DNA from: Cytospora piceicola
Lineage: Eukaryota > Ascomycota > Sordariomycetes > Diaporthales > Cytosporaceae
Direction: 5' to 3'
Assembly (NCBI GenBank): GCA_023375675.1
Contig: JALQBC010000006.1
Span: 558,001 to 622,000 of the forward strand
Length of the DNA: 64,000 nucleotides
Shown here in pieces: positions 1 through 11,487 of the stretch (within the stretch, counting starts at the first letter, position 1; each line of letters opens with the position of its first letter). The notes under the pieces were generated by a model. The model was given only the letters and a program-made list of their open reading frames with translations. It was not told the origin of the DNA and did no database searches. Position numbers and translations under genes: made by a program.

Positions 1-1951
1 CACCGTCCAGGTCCAGGTCCTCGTCGCAGGTATCAGCTGGCCGGCGGCCCAGCTCCCGTGGACCCGCAGCTCGGGGTGCACGCCACTGGCCCCCGAGTCG
101 GAACACACCACGTCGAAAGAGAGCCGCTCCTTCGGGTCATTGTCGTTCTCCACCGCGATGCCACTGACGTGCTTGACCCACTGCGCCTTGGGCCCGTCGT
201 CTTCCTCCGGCGGTGACGGGGAAATCGTCGACAGGCTCTTGCTCACGCGCTCGGTCAGAGCGCGGGCGACCGCCTGTTGCAGGTAGTACTTGAGCTCCGG
301 CAGGGGGTAGCCTTCGCCGTGGACGTGCACTGGAGGGTACGCAAACTGGAGAGGGTTGAATTCGCCCTGTGCCGGCGGCAGGAGATGGATATGATACGTC
401 GTCGCGATGACGCTGCTCATCACTGATCTGCAGTGGATAAGCAGCCGCGCCTCCGGCGTGATGTTCATCTCGTATTGTAGCTCCAGGGGTCCGAAGAGGG
501 CCCGGATAAGACCCTCTGAGTAGGATCCGCGGCTCTCTGCTAGATTCAGAGAGACAGGCGGCTCGTGCAGCCTGAACAGTGCCGTGCTAACGCCTGCGGA
601 CTGCAGGACGGTCGTGAGGTCCGAAATGAACCGAGTAGCATCTTGTGTTGCTGTCTCGTGCTGGAGGTGAGCGAGCACAGGCCGCAAGAGAGGGTATGGT
701 GGCGTTGTCGTCGACTGGATTCTGTTCTTTGGCATTGGCCGGGTGCGCTTCTGATTGTTGATACGGTGTGCGTACGTGAGCAGCTGGTGTAGAGCTGCAG
801 CCAGGGATTCGGCACGGGAGTCCTCGGGTAACGACTCTGAAGCACCTTCCTCGACAAGTCGTTCCAGAGGCTGGAGGGCGAAAACGACTCGCAGGTCATC
901 GCCTAGACTGCAGGAAAGGGCCGAATTTTCGAGACGCACGCCATAAGCTTGCAACAAGCGACCTTCGCGGTTGATCTCATGCCATACCTCCTGCGCAAAT
1001 ATGGTGTTGCGGGCTTCAAGGACCCTGTCCTCCAACGGGGCATCCTGTGGGAGCGGCCTGGGGAGGGCAGACTGTCCAACGATCCTGCCGTTCTTCTCGA
1101 CCGTGACCAGCAGACGCTGGGGGTCACCGAGCATTCTACCGCAGTCCAGGTCTACCGTGCCGTCGTCGCCCCGCCTCATTGGCGCCAGACTGGTATTCCT
1201 GAAGTCCGGGGCAGCTTCCGAGAAACCGTACCTAACGCCCAGGGTCTCTGGCTCGTTCGGGACGCGTGTGACAGCCCAGCCCTTGTCGCTGACAGCGAGG
1301 ACTTCTGCCCAATATTTGGTCTCGACGCTGATCTCTTTCTGTAGGCGAGATGCGGATGTCAGAACCGAGTCGACGGTCCTGTTGATATCGGCAAACTTGC
1401 ACCCAGCTGCAACCAACTTGTTATCCCGCAGGCGCGCCTCGTCTATGTTGGACGTAGCCAGCTTGTCGGCGCCGAGAGTACCGAGCCCAACAAGGTCCCT
1501 GAGGGCGGGAGAAACGGTGGCACCGGCTTGACTGGGCTGCTCTTTGCTGAGCATCAGGGAAATGAAATCGACAGTAAGCAGGGCGTTTTGATGTGCGATC
1601 CTATAAGCTGGTCAGCAAGGCCTCGTTTACCTCGAAGGCGCGGGAGAGGTGATCGTACTCTGCATTGCGACGCACTTCATTGACTGCCTCGTGGAACTCC
1701 TCAACACTGAGCTGTTCCGCGTCCGCACCCATCTCCGACTCGCTATTAATCATATCCACCTCTTTTGATTCCACCACATCGCTCGCCCCTGCCTCCAGCT
1801 CCTTGCGCAGATTCTCTTCTGTGACATTTCGAAAGCCACCCTTGTCGGCGTTGACGCGGGCAATGAAGTCAGCGATGTTTGCAGGTTTGCGCTCGTTCTG
1901 GGGCAAAGGCAGAGGTCGCAGAGCAAAGGGGGATTCTGAGGTCGACGCCAT
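1..1951 (-). CDS. MED17: Mediator complex subunit 17 (Med17/Srb4), 3' end cut by window edge
   Basis: Med17 is a scaffold subunit of the Mediator head module, which links transcription factors to RNA polymerase II in the nucleus. The first 116 residues (1951 down to 1604) start MASTSESPFALRPLPLPQNE, the proline-rich opening typical of fungal Med17. They continue in an acidic stretch and a helix ending in EALLTSL. The rest of the protein is one open minus-strand frame from about 1600 to position 1, containing AHQNALLTVDFISLMLS and further Med17-like sequence; about 645 residues are visible, close to the usual full length. The two parts are in different frames: the first hits TAG at 1601-1603, and the second fits only if one base is skipped there. 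No GT-AG intron I tried restores both sides. Identification is by recognition of the family; the join is unresolved. Confidence 0.8.
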
Positions 1952-3685
1952 CGTGACAGCAAGCCAGCTGCTCGAGATGCGCGTGTTGGAGACGCGTCTG
2001 TCGTCCTGATGTCGTTAACACCTGTTAGTAATGATGGGGTGCACGTGAGCTTTGGGGGCGCCGGAAGCTCGCCGTCGCCGTGACTGAAACTTGGTTCAGA
2101 TTCAGAAGCTGGTAGGAGGTGTGCCAGCCGAGGTTCCTTGGTTGAGTCAGAGGCTAGCCGAGCTGGTAAGGCTGATGCGGCTGGTGCGGCTTGCGACTCT
2201 CACCGGCCGGGGTCAGCTCCCGTGACAGGGGTAAATAGCGCTAAATTGGCGACATACCCCTGGAACGCCAGTTACCTATTAAAGTTTGTAGTGTACGGTA
2301 CATACTACCATGTACCTGGGTACGCTGTAAACACTGGCGGTGTTTACTCGACTGGCACAACCTTGAAACCTTGGAACTCTTTATTTCAGGATGCATGGAT
2401 GTTGGAACTAGTGTACGGATCCTTAAAGAGACTGCGATGGGATGCACATATTTGCGAGTCACGAATTGAGTGCAGTAGTCTACTCTAAAGTACCTAGGTA
2501 GGTAGGGAATTGAACTGCATGTATGGGTAGACTCGGGATGGCTGGCATGGCTGCATGGCTGGCAAGACCCAAGCATGGCTCACCTTATTCATGACCACAT
2601 GTGGTCAAAACGTACGACTAGGGATGGTTTTTGTCTTTTTGGTGAGACCACCGGCTACCTGGGCAACACCTACAAATACACCTACAAATACGTACCTACC
2701 TGGGTAGGTAGCCACCATCTCGAGACACCGTCTGACCGTTGGTTGTGGTGGTGGTCCCACCTGTTCAACTCCTCCCGTACGGACCCGTGCACACAGTACC
2801 TAGTACATTCACTATATTCCAAGTTATAGCGGTAATTCAGCGAGGCTCGACTCTTCGACTGGCAGAGCATTCGGGCATTCACTCTCTGAGCTCATCGTAC
2901 CACAGTTGAGGGATTAAAAGTGACGTCCTTTCTGATTCGGGACCCGTAAAACAGTTACCTAACTACTGTGCTATGAAGTCACCGGTTTATGATGTATACA
3001 CGGATCCAGCCCGATGCATACTAAGAAAACACTTTTATGGTGGGGGAGCTCCGATAAGATAAGAGCTCTACTTGCTGTGTGGTACTGGTTTGTATGTGCT
3101 GTGATGTCCCGCCAAGTTGCACGTCCCACCTTTCCCACAGTCCCACCGGCCTGCCGCCTTACCTCACCTCACCTCATCACCTGAGTTCGACGTCTGTGTA
3201 CTGGAACAACATACCTATGTAAAGGCAGCATCGTCTCTCCTCCTTACATCGTTGAGCAGTCAATTGCTTCAATTTTCTAAATTTTACCACTTTCTTCCCT
3301 TCAAGTTTTACATCGTGGGTGTTAATTACTAACTCCACTCTTGCTCTGGTGAGTCGCCCTTCCTCTTCCCTCTTCCTAGGTATTCCAATCCACCATACAC
3401 TTGCCAACCAACGCTGCCCCGCCAATGACAGCCACATGGAGTCACTGGTTGAGGGCAGTAACGCGAGGCCCGGTGGTCTGGCAGGTCTGGCAAACAGGCT
3501 GGTGCTCGTGGTGCTCTACTGCTATCCCATATTCATGCCGCTCGCGAATTGTACTTAAAACTCTACGGATCTTCCAGTACTGACCTACCTATCCCTTACA
3601 AGCCATCAATAGAGCTCGACAACCCCATGCTCCACTGAAAATAAACCGATAAGACGACGACTCACACCCACCTCACTCCATCAAA
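1952..3685. other. Intergenic region between the divergent MED17 and PFK1 genes
   Basis: No convincing coding region is visible in these 1.7 kb. The part near 2490-2715 carries repeated TACCTAGGTAGG-like motifs. The part from about 3110 to 3685 is pyrimidine-rich and CA-rich, as expected for the promoter and 5' leader of a highly expressed glycolytic gene. GTGAGT at about 3350 could be the donor of an intron in the 5' leader of the downstream gene, but I cannot fix its acceptor. Confidence 0.5.
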
Positions 3686-6046
3686 ATGGCGAACGTGAAG
3701 GATGTGAAGAAGAAGATCGCCATCATGACCTCGGGAGGTGACTCCCCCGGCATGAACGGTGTCGTGCGCGCCTGTGTTCGCATGGCCCTGTACATGGGCT
3801 GCGATGCCTACTGTGTCTACGAAGGTTACGAGGGTCTTGTAAGAGGTGGTGACTACATCCGCAAGATGGGCTGGGATGACGTTCGTGGCTGGCTGTCTGA
3901 AGGCGGTACCCTAATCGGAACCGCACGATGCATGGAGTTCTACGAACGGCCTGGCCGCCTCACCGGTGCCAAGAACATGGTTCTTAACGGAATTGACGCC
4001 CTCATCATCTGTGGTGGTGACGGTTCTCTCACTGGTGCCGACAGGTTCCGAGCAGAGTGGCCATCCCTGCTGGATGAGCTGATCGAGACGAAGGAGCTCA
4101 CAAAGGAGCAGGCTGCCCCTTTCCGACACCTCAACATTGTCGGTACCGTCGGATCCATCGACAACGACATGTCCGGAACCGATGCCACCATTGGTGCCTA
4201 CTCAGCCTTGTCCAGGATCTGTGAGATGCTCGACTACATCGAGGCCACCGCTTCCTCCCACTCCCGTGCCTTCGTCATCGAGGTCATGGGCCGACACTGT
4301 GGCTGGCTGGCACTCATGGCCGGCGTTGCAACTGGAGCTGATTTCGTCTTCATTCCTGAGAAGCCAAGAGAGGACAACTGGAAGGAGGAGATGTGCGCCA
4401 TTGTGAAGAAGCACCGCAGCCTGGGCAAGAGGAAGACCACCGTCATCATCGCCGAGGGTGCGCATGACAAGTACGGCAACAAGATCACCCCCGAGATGGT
4501 CAAGGATCTCTTGGCAGACCCCAAGGGACTCAAATTGGACACCCGTATCACAACCTTGGGCCATGTTCAGAGAGGTGGCACTGCTGTTGCCTATGACAGA
4601 ATGCTCGCCACCCTCCAGGGTGTCGAGGCTGTAAAGGCCGTCCTCGAGGCTACGCCCGAGACTGAGACTTGCTTCATCGCTATTACCGAGAACAAGATCG
4701 TGCGGAAGCCACTCATGCAGGCGGTCCTGAACACGAAAGCTGTTGCCAAGGCCATTGAGGCTCAGGACTTCGACAAGGCCATGGCACTACGTGACACTGA
4801 ATTCGCCGACCAGTACAACTCTTACATGCTGACCACAACGGCCAACCTCAACGAGCAACATCGTCTTCCCGAGGAGAAGCGCATGCGGATTGGTTTCATC
4901 AATGTCGGAGCACCAGCTGGTGGAATGAACGCCGCCATCCGGGGCGGCGTCGCCTACTGCATTTCCCGCGGGCATGAGCCACTTGCCATTCACAATGGAT
5001 TCGCTGGCTTCACCAGGCATGACGGTGACAAGCCTCTAGGTGCTGTCCGCCCCTTCGATTGGCTCGAGGTCGACGGCTGGGCCAGCAAGGGTGGCTCGGA
5101 GATTGGCACCAACAGAGAACTGCCCAAGGAGTCCGGCATGCAACGGGTCAACGATCTCATCAAGGAGCACAAGTTTGATGCTCTGTTCCTCGTTGGTGGC
5201 TTTGAGGCCTTCCATGCCGTCTCACAACTCCGCATCGCCCAGAAGGACTTCCCCGGTCTGCGCATCCCCATGGTCGTCCTGCCTGCGACTATCTCCAACA
5301 ACGTCCCGGGCACAGAGTACTCGCTCGGCTCTGACACTTGCTTGAACGAGCTGACCAACTACTGTGACAAGATCAAGCAATCTGCCTCCGCCGCCCGTCG
5401 CCGTGTCTTCGTCATCGAGACCCAGGGCGGTCGCTCTGGCTACGTTGCCACGCTTGCCGGCCTGGGCGTCGGCGCTGTCGCTGTCTACACTCCCGAAGAG
5501 GGTGTCAGCCTCCAAATGCTCGAGGCCGATGTTAGGCACTTGAAGGATGTCTTCGCCAAGGACAAGGGCCAGTCGCGCGCCGGTCGCCTGATTCTCATCA
5601 ACGAGAAGTCCTCCAAGACATACTCCGCCAAGCTCGTGGCCGACATCATCCGTGAGGAGGCCCACGACAGGTTCGAGTCCCGTGACAGCATCCCCGGCCA
5701 CGTGCAGCAGGGTGGTGTCCCCTCTGCCATGGACCGCTCCAGGGCCGTGCGCCTCGCTATCAAGTGCATGCAGCACCTGGAGAACTTTGGCAAGAACGCC
5801 GCGGACCGCGTCATGTCCGACCCGATGAGCTCGACCGTCATCGGCATCAAGGGCGCGAGCGTGGTGTTCACGCCCATGAAGGAGGTGGAGGAGAAGGAGA
5901 CGGACTGGGTCAACCGGCGGCCGCTGGAGACGTACTGGTCGTACATGAAGGAGACGGTGGACATCCTCGGTGGCAGGCCACCCTACCCCAAGCCCGAGGG
6001 CAAGCTCACCGGGCTGGCGGCCAAGGACGCGAAGCGTGGCTTTTAA
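3686..6046 (+). CDS. PFK1: ATP-dependent 6-phosphofructokinase, intronless, 786 aa
   Basis: The enzyme phosphorylates fructose 6-phosphate to fructose 1,6-bisphosphate, the committed step of glycolysis, in the cytosol. The protein has the duplicated eukaryotic PFK layout. The catalytic N-terminal half shows GGDSPGMN near residue 16, GGDGSLTGAD near 109 and the catalytic GSIDNDMSGTDATIG near 155. A second PFK-like half begins near residue 402 with GFINVGAPAGGMNAAIRGG; in the family it forms the allosteric side. Length matches fungal PFKs (about 780-800 aa). The ATG follows an A-rich, CA-rich leader (TCAAAATGGCG), and the frame is open without introns to TAA. Third positions are rich in C, typical of a strongly expressed gene. 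Nothing is missing in the active-site motifs. Confidence 0.96.
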   Translation: MANVKDVKKKIAIMTSGGDSPGMNGVVRACVRMALYMGCDAYCVYEGYEGLVRGGDYIRKMGWDDVRGWLSEGGTLIGTARCMEFYERPGRLTGAKNMVLNGIDALIICGGDGSLTGADRFRAEWPSLLDELIETKELTKEQAAPFRHLNIVGTVGSIDNDMSGTDATIGAYSALSRICEMLDYIEATASSHSRAFVIEVMGRHCGWLALMAGVATGADFVFIPEKPREDNWKEEMCAIVKKHRSLGKRKTTVIIAEGAHDKYGNKITPEMVKDLLADPKGLKLDTRITTLGHVQRGGTAVAYDRMLATLQGVEAVKAVLEATPETETCFIAITENKIVRKPLMQAVLNTKAVAKAIEAQDFDKAMALRDTEFADQYNSYMLTTTANLNEQHRLPEEKRMRIGFINVGAPAGGMNAAIRGGVAYCISRGHEPLAIHNGFAGFTRHDGDKPLGAVRPFDWLEVDGWASKGGSEIGTNRELPKESGMQRVNDLIKEHKFDALFLVGGFEAFHAVSQLRIAQKDFPGLRIPMVVLPATISNNVPGTEYSLGSDTCLNELTNYCDKIKQSASAARRRVFVIETQGGRSGYVATLAGLGVGAVAVYTPEEGVSLQMLEADVRHLKDVFAKDKGQSRAGRLILINEKSSKTYSAKLVADIIREEAHDRFESRDSIPGHVQQGGVPSAMDRSRAVRLAIKCMQHLENFGKNAADRVMSDPMSSTVIGIKGASVVFTPMKEVEEKETDWVNRRPLETYWSYMKETVDILGGRPPYPKPEGKLTGLAAKDAKRGF

Positions 6047-7386
6047 GGGTTAGAGAAAGGCACCGGTTACACGACGGAAAAGGGATTGGGGGTTTTATGG
6101 GGCTGGAGTTACTATTAGCCTTTTTTGCTTTGCTTACCTGAGTAGGTACTAAGACTCATCTCATGAATGTTATGGTATTACTATTATACTGTTCCCCATG
6201 CCGAGTGATTGCTTAGTGCCTCTAGAGGTCCATGAGGCTGGTCTGTACCGTTGATTGGTCTTGGGAAGGACTTCTGGTGATCTCAAACCAAGTTCAGAGT
6301 TCAACTTTCCAGTAATACAACAGTCAACCTTTGAAGTCTACGCTGATAACCCTTAGTCAACCAATCCCACATTGTGTATGCATATGAATAGGCCCTTTGA
6401 TTGCATTGCTGTAATACCAGCGGTGGCAGTGAGCAGGAATTGGCCTATCCTTGGGCAATAAATTTATAGGAATCACAGAGAGCAATCGGAGTAAGGTCCA
6501 AGTACCATAAGGAAAGAGAAGTACCTAGATAGTCGGCATGATGGAAGTGTATTACTTCAATGTTACTGCCTACCAGTTGACGTGTAAGTCATATCGAAAC
6601 GATATTAAAGACATGTCGAGAAACGAGTCTAGTTGCTGCATGTATGATACGCTTTTATCATCTTTGCAAATAGATCCACAACATCTGAACTGTGGAATAG
6701 TTCCACAGCAGGGCTCATACAACAAACTCCACGACTTTAAGCAATGCATAGCCTTACCAGTGACTCCTGTTGTAATTTTGGCTGTCCAGTTTAAAGCAAG
6801 CCAATACTGAACACGAATAAATATTATACAGCAATTTTCAATTCTGGTAATTAGAGACTGAGGCCGTACATAACCCAATAACACATTTCCCTACTCTGCT
6901 TGCCGGCGATGACAGTTCTCCTGCCCGGGCTGGAATTTTCCGTATCTTTGTTCTTCTGGAAGATGCATCCGGCGAGAGCTGTGGTGTTTCGTGTCCCGAA
7001 CAATGGTCACGCTGCCGCAGCAAACCGTGGTGCTCAACGCTTCGCTTTGTTGTCGGCTGTCCAAATTCGGCCAAACGAAATTGAATGTGTCTTTGTTGCC
7101 ATATCCGCACGCGTTGGACAGCTTTCTGGATCGCATTAGGGGATATATAGTCCTGCTGGAACTTTTTGCGCATAGTATAAGATATATCTAAAGTTGTTCA
7201 AAATCCTTCCGATGGTTCTCGAGGCTCCGCTGAGTCTACTCTGGTCATCTATTACATATGTATCATATTTAACACATGCCACAGCGTCTCGTCCATCTCA
7301 ACAGTGGATTCGCATGCCAACGCCCTGTCACTAATTAGTTCCAAATCCTCTAGTGTTGCCAGAGACAGTGCTGCTAGGGCTTCATC
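6047..7386. other. Intergenic region
   Basis: The first 100-200 bases are probably the 3' untranslated region of PFK1. The rest is moderately AT-rich, with only short overlapping open frames on both strands that lack recognisable protein features. I see no RNA gene. Confidence 0.5.
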
Positions 7387-7698
7387 ATGGCGACACCACA
7401 GCCCCCGCCGGCGGGCTCCAACCTAGACTATTGGGCGAGGTTCCAGGCGTTGCAGGCGAGGATCAACGTCCTCGAGGCCAGTGAATGGACGCCTTGCAAC
7501 TGCCCTCCGAACTGCCCTGGCCCTGGAGGTGGAGGACACATTCCCGGCCATCACGGGGTCCCGCCTGTCATACCTCCGCCTCCGCCGCCGCCACCTCAAA
7601 CACCTCCGCCGCCGCCGGGTCCCTCTGGGTCAGGCTCAGGGTCAGGCTCCGGTTCTGGATCAGGTTCTGGCTCAGGCTCTGGTTCTGGATCAGGTTCT

Positions 7699-7739
<41 letters not shown>

Positions 7740-7812
7740 CGGATCTGGATCAGGATCTGGATCAGGCTCAGGTTCTGGCTCTGGCTCAGGCTCTGGTTCT
7801 GGATCAGGTTCT

Positions 7813-7853
<41 letters not shown>

Positions 7854-9304
7854 CGGATCTGGATCAGGATCTGGATCAGGCTCAGGTTCTGGCTCAGGTT
7901 CTGGCTCTGGCTCTGGCTCTGGATCTGGATCTGGATCAGGTTCTGGCTCTGGTTCTGGCAGTACTAGCCTCCTCCCACACACTCCGACTACTATCCCAGC
8001 AGAGGACGGGCCCAGGGCGCTTGATGGAACCCTACACCCTGTTGTACGTATCAGAGCCCAGGACCGCGAGGGCGCGTTCGTCCTCGCAGAAGCGCAAGGA
8101 TCGATATATAGTATACCGTTGCGCCGCACTGGAGGAACAGGGACCCTACGGATGTCGCTCCAGGTCCACGAAGATCCGAGACGGTATCATTCCCGACTCG
8201 GCTACTACGGGGAGCTGTATCTCACACTCCCGGGACAGAGGGAGGTCCACGTCGGTTACATGTCGACCTGGCGTATCTCTAGGCAGTCTGGTCAGCACCC
8301 GGACGGGACGCCATATTGGATCAGGGAATGGCTGCAAGGCTCAGTGAGTGATGTCGATGACGACCTTAGGAACGCCTTCCGCGCTCTGCTCGACGCTACT
8401 ACCGGCCGACCATACGCCGATCATGCAAGTTTCAATCCATCCGTCCAAAGGCGGTTGAGAAATTTCGAATCCGACATCATCTTCATCCCGATGATTTGGA
8501 TATCCGCTACCGTACGTATATCAATTTGACCCCTTTTCAAAATATCAACCGAGTGCTGACGGCGATTTACCGGCAGTTTTCTGGCCAGGGCTTGATTGGC
8601 CACGCATTTACTCTCTTTATCAGGCTACTTACTGGAGGGACACTGCCAGCATGTAAGTTTTTCTCGGGATTTTGTCCCCTCTGAATTACAACTCGATCGG
8701 GAGACAAATTCTCCGTCAACAACTATTTCTCCTGGGTCTCTCAAATCCTTTGTAACCCACTCACTCACCCACCTTGAGTAATTGCTGACACATCTATTCG
8801 CCTGAAGGGTACAATGTTGGCAGTGCGGTCACCCTTCTTCTGGAGCCAGGCATGCCAGTATCCCCAGACCTCACCACGATGTGGCGGGAGTCTTTCCCCC
8901 GGCAGCAAGGCGAGACCAACGTCGCCTTCAGCCTAAGGTGTATACAGACGCTGGCGCGGACGTACCAAAGACACGGCTTCGACTATACGCAGTCGCATTA
9001 CGAAGACAACTACATGGGCCGTGTAGTCCTGCCTGCGGTCAGGGCCCCCGATGACCGACTGATGATGCCCCCGGACCCGCCTCCTCTGGCGTTTGACGGC
9101 AGCAGCCCGCCTTCCACACGTTCTCCTCTTATTGGCAAAGGTCCCCCCCTATCTTCACCGGAAAGTCCTACACCTGCACCACCCGCAGCGCCTGCACCGC
9201 CGGCCACACCCCAGCAGGCCCAAGGACAACAGTCGGGGAACGCTGATGATTATGAATGGGATGACATCTACGGTGCGACACCCCTACAGAGTCCTGAGGG
9301 ATGA
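7387..9304 (+). CDS. Unrecognised Gly-Ser-repeat protein, three exons, 565 aa
   Basis: My model joins exons 7387-8511, 8577-8652 and 8808-9304. The introns are GTACGT...CGGCAG (65 nt, with TGCTGAC) and GTAAGT...TGAAG (155 nt, with TGCTGAC), and the frame is preserved across both (phases 0 and 1). The protein starts [20 protein letters not shown], has a Cys-Pro-rich and poly-proline segment at about residues 35-78, then about 110 residues of perfect Gly-Ser alternation. A hydrophilic mixed domain follows (including [10 protein letters not shown] and [10 protein letters not shown]), and the C-terminal tail is Pro/Ala-rich and ends acidic ([10 protein letters not shown]). No signal peptide or membrane segment is evident. 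I do not recognise the family. The flexible linker-like repeat suggests two regions held apart, but this is inference. Confidence 0.65.
7624..7959 (+). repeat. Hexanucleotide array GG(A/C/T)TC(A/C/T) coding for Gly-Ser, with an internal 114-bp duplication
   Basis: About 56 six-base units encode alternating Gly and Ser. A higher-order block beginning at 7671 is repeated at 7785 in the same order of hexamer variants, including six GGCTCA in a row followed by GGCTCC GGATCT, so the offset is 114 bp (38 codons). Because the unit is six bases and stop-free in most frames, long false open frames appear on both strands here. Confidence 0.95.
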
Positions 9305-10286
9305 GCTCCAAGCTGGCTGAATGAACGGGCGTAAGGACTTGGAATAGTTGAAGTGTGGCTATTGGGACATGTATCTTATGAGATCTGAAGTGATTTTGGT
9401 GAAGCCAGCTAGTTGTACGACCTAATGCCAGTTGATTGTGTATACTTCTTGAATGTTTGGTTTCACTGCTGGCTACTTACGTTAAATGTTCTTTCCAAGG
9501 CCCCAGGCCATCAATAAAGTTCAAATCCTCGACGATTGAACTCTACCCTTTTGAAGTCTCTAAACCTCTTGATATATACTTAGGCAAAAGAGGCACCTCG
9601 CCTAGTTCTCCTGAATATTGAACAATATGACACCCACTCCCCAATACATTCCTTTATCAAGCTTGCCACACTGGCCAGGCCGGTCTCGAGGTCGCCTGTG
9701 TATTTATGAAGTGTTAACACTAGACTTCATATACCATCAGGACTACTGTGGCTGACCGAGTGTGGTGCTCCGACTGGCCAATGCGACTGGTGATAAGATC
9801 CACCCAGAATGGAAAAGTTAGACATGCCGGTGTGTTGGCTGATGGACAGTTTCATGTCAACTGGTGTTGATCTTGGGAACCTAATTCGTCTGTTGACGAT
9901 ACATGAAATGGAAAATATAAACACACAACTGAGTGAGATCCCTCCGCCCGCTGCGAGTTGTTCTTGATTGGTGGAATAATTGCCGATGAGGTGCTTTGAA
10001 CGGAATAGTGGACTCGAGTGATGTTTGCGACGAGAAAACACGAGACATTCAAAGTCCCATCTCTAGCGGAAGGACCTTTGTATCTTGACGTATCATTGTA
10101 CTTATCTGCGTCAAAGCCTCACTGATGACAAGCTCAACAGTGAGGAACAGCCAGCAAGCCAGTCGAAAGCCAACAAGAACAATATAAACATATATAGTCC
10201 AAGAGACCAGAAATAACAAGATCGACAAGCCGGCTGAAAGCTCCTTGGACCCAGACACCCACCGCTCGCCTCACACCAAACCAACC
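9305..10286. other. Intergenic region
   Basis: No supported coding region is seen. It should hold the 3' end of the Gly-Ser gene and the promoter of the downstream hydrolase. An A-rich stretch containing ATATAAACATATATAG at about 10183 lies roughly 100 bases before the hydrolase ATG. Confidence 0.45.
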
Positions 10287-11336
10287 ATGGCAGACGAGGC
10301 ACCCACCCTCCAGAGAGCCCCACCCCTCGACCCAGCATGGGTGCTGCAGCACGAAAAGGAGGCCAACCTCCTCGCCCCGAAACCCGCCACGGACCCGCTC
10401 GAGCGTCAACGGCTCTACGCCGCCCAATGCCGCGTGCGCAACGCCGCCATGATGGCCGCCGGCGCGAGGGACCACCACCTCTCGCGGGGCGTCGAGGCGC
10501 AGCACACCAGCGTGCCCTCGAGCCTCGACGGGTATGCCATCCCCCTGCTGCAGTACGACCGGGGCCCGGCGGGCCGCGGGGCGGCGGAGGGGGGCGAGCA
10601 CGCGTGGGTGGTGGTGTACTACCACGGCGGCGCGCTGTGCGTCGGCGAGGCCGACAGCGAGGACCTCTCCTGCCGGCGCATCGTGGGGGAGTCCCGCCTC
10701 CCATCTGTCCGGCTCTACTCCGTTGGCTACCGCCTTCAGCCTCTGCACCCGGCGAGTACGAGCGTGCGGGACAGCATCGACGCGTTCGGCTCGGTCGTTC
10801 GGGCCCACCCGGAGTCCCGGATCCTTGTGGTCGGCAGTTCGAGCGGCGGCGAGCTGGCTGCGCTTGTGACGCAGCAGGCCGCGAAGGGCAGCTTCCACGG
10901 TGTAGTTCTGAGGTGTCCTGTCACGAGTGATGCGTTCAGTGGAGCTGAATACGTACCAGAGAACTTGAGGGAGATGCACACTAGTGCTTGGGATAGGTCG
11001 TTTGATACATCACTCTTAGGGGTCATGGAAAGGGAGTCGCCGAGGGATGGGCTGGAAAGGATGCCGCTGGAAGCTTTGGAAAGGGATCTCATGGGGATGC
11101 CGAGGACGTGGGTCCAGGTCTGTACCAACGACGTACTATACTCGGATGGTGTCTGCTACGCAAGGATCCTGGGACAAGCCGGGGTAGAAGTGAAGATGGA
11201 TGTTGTCTGGGGATGGCCGCACACGTTCTGGCTGAAAGCTCCGCACTTGCCGAGAGCTCTGGAAGCGGACAAGGCGATGCTCGAAGGCATAGCTTGGGTT
11301 GCTGGGCTTGAGAGGAGGGACGGTCATCGCGGGTAA
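10287..11336 (+). CDS. Alpha/beta hydrolase fold-3 esterase-like protein, 349 aa
   Basis: It is probably a carboxylesterase/lipase-type or secondary-metabolite hydrolase of the hormone-sensitive-lipase-like branch. The oxyanion motif YYHGGAL lies near residue 112. The nucleophile elbow GSSSGG at 183-188 puts the catalytic Ser at 185. The expected Asp (TNDVLYSDG) is at 282 and His (WPHTFW) at 312, so the triad is complete. No signal peptide is seen, suggesting an intracellular protein. I chose ATG 10287 (context CCAACCATGG) over an in-frame ATG at 10245, which has poorer context and would add a weak 14-residue leader. The first half is very GC-rich and the second less so. The substrate cannot be inferred, and no biosynthetic genes are adjacent. 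Confidence 0.85.
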   Translation: MADEAPTLQRAPPLDPAWVLQHEKEANLLAPKPATDPLERQRLYAAQCRVRNAAMMAAGARDHHLSRGVEAQHTSVPSSLDGYAIPLLQYDRGPAGRGAAEGGEHAWVVVYYHGGALCVGEADSEDLSCRRIVGESRLPSVRLYSVGYRLQPLHPASTSVRDSIDAFGSVVRAHPESRILVVGSSSGGELAALVTQQAAKGSFHGVVLRCPVTSDAFSGAEYVPENLREMHTSAWDRSFDTSLLGVMERESPRDGLERMPLEALERDLMGMPRTWVQVCTNDVLYSDGVCYARILGQAGVEVKMDVVWGWPHTFWLKAPHLPRALEADKAMLEGIAWVAGLERRDGHRG

Positions 11337-11487
11337 CGAACGTATCACTAGAAAGATTAGAAGCACATGGAGGGACGAAACTGGCTTGAATTCTTTGTTC
11401 TCAACGACGTCCAATTTCAATTGCTCTGTCTCTTCGATGCCGATATCTACAATGCTAGAGTATAAGGGAAGGGATTCGCAATGTCGT

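Noticed and set aside
1606..1635. GTAAAC...TTATAG as a 30-nt intron in MED17
   Set aside because: It is shorter than usual fungal introns and its removal leaves the wrong frame downstream.
5222..5964. Two long minus-strand frames over PFK1
   Set aside because: They are shadows caused by strong codon bias of the PFK gene; no start context or family features.
7596..8129. Minus-strand frame rich in Glu-Pro/Asp-Pro opposite the Gly-Ser repeat
   Set aside because: The hexamer repeat is stop-free in most frames, so the long antisense and shifted frames are by-products; only the plus-strand Gly-Ser frame connects to flanking coding sequence and introns.
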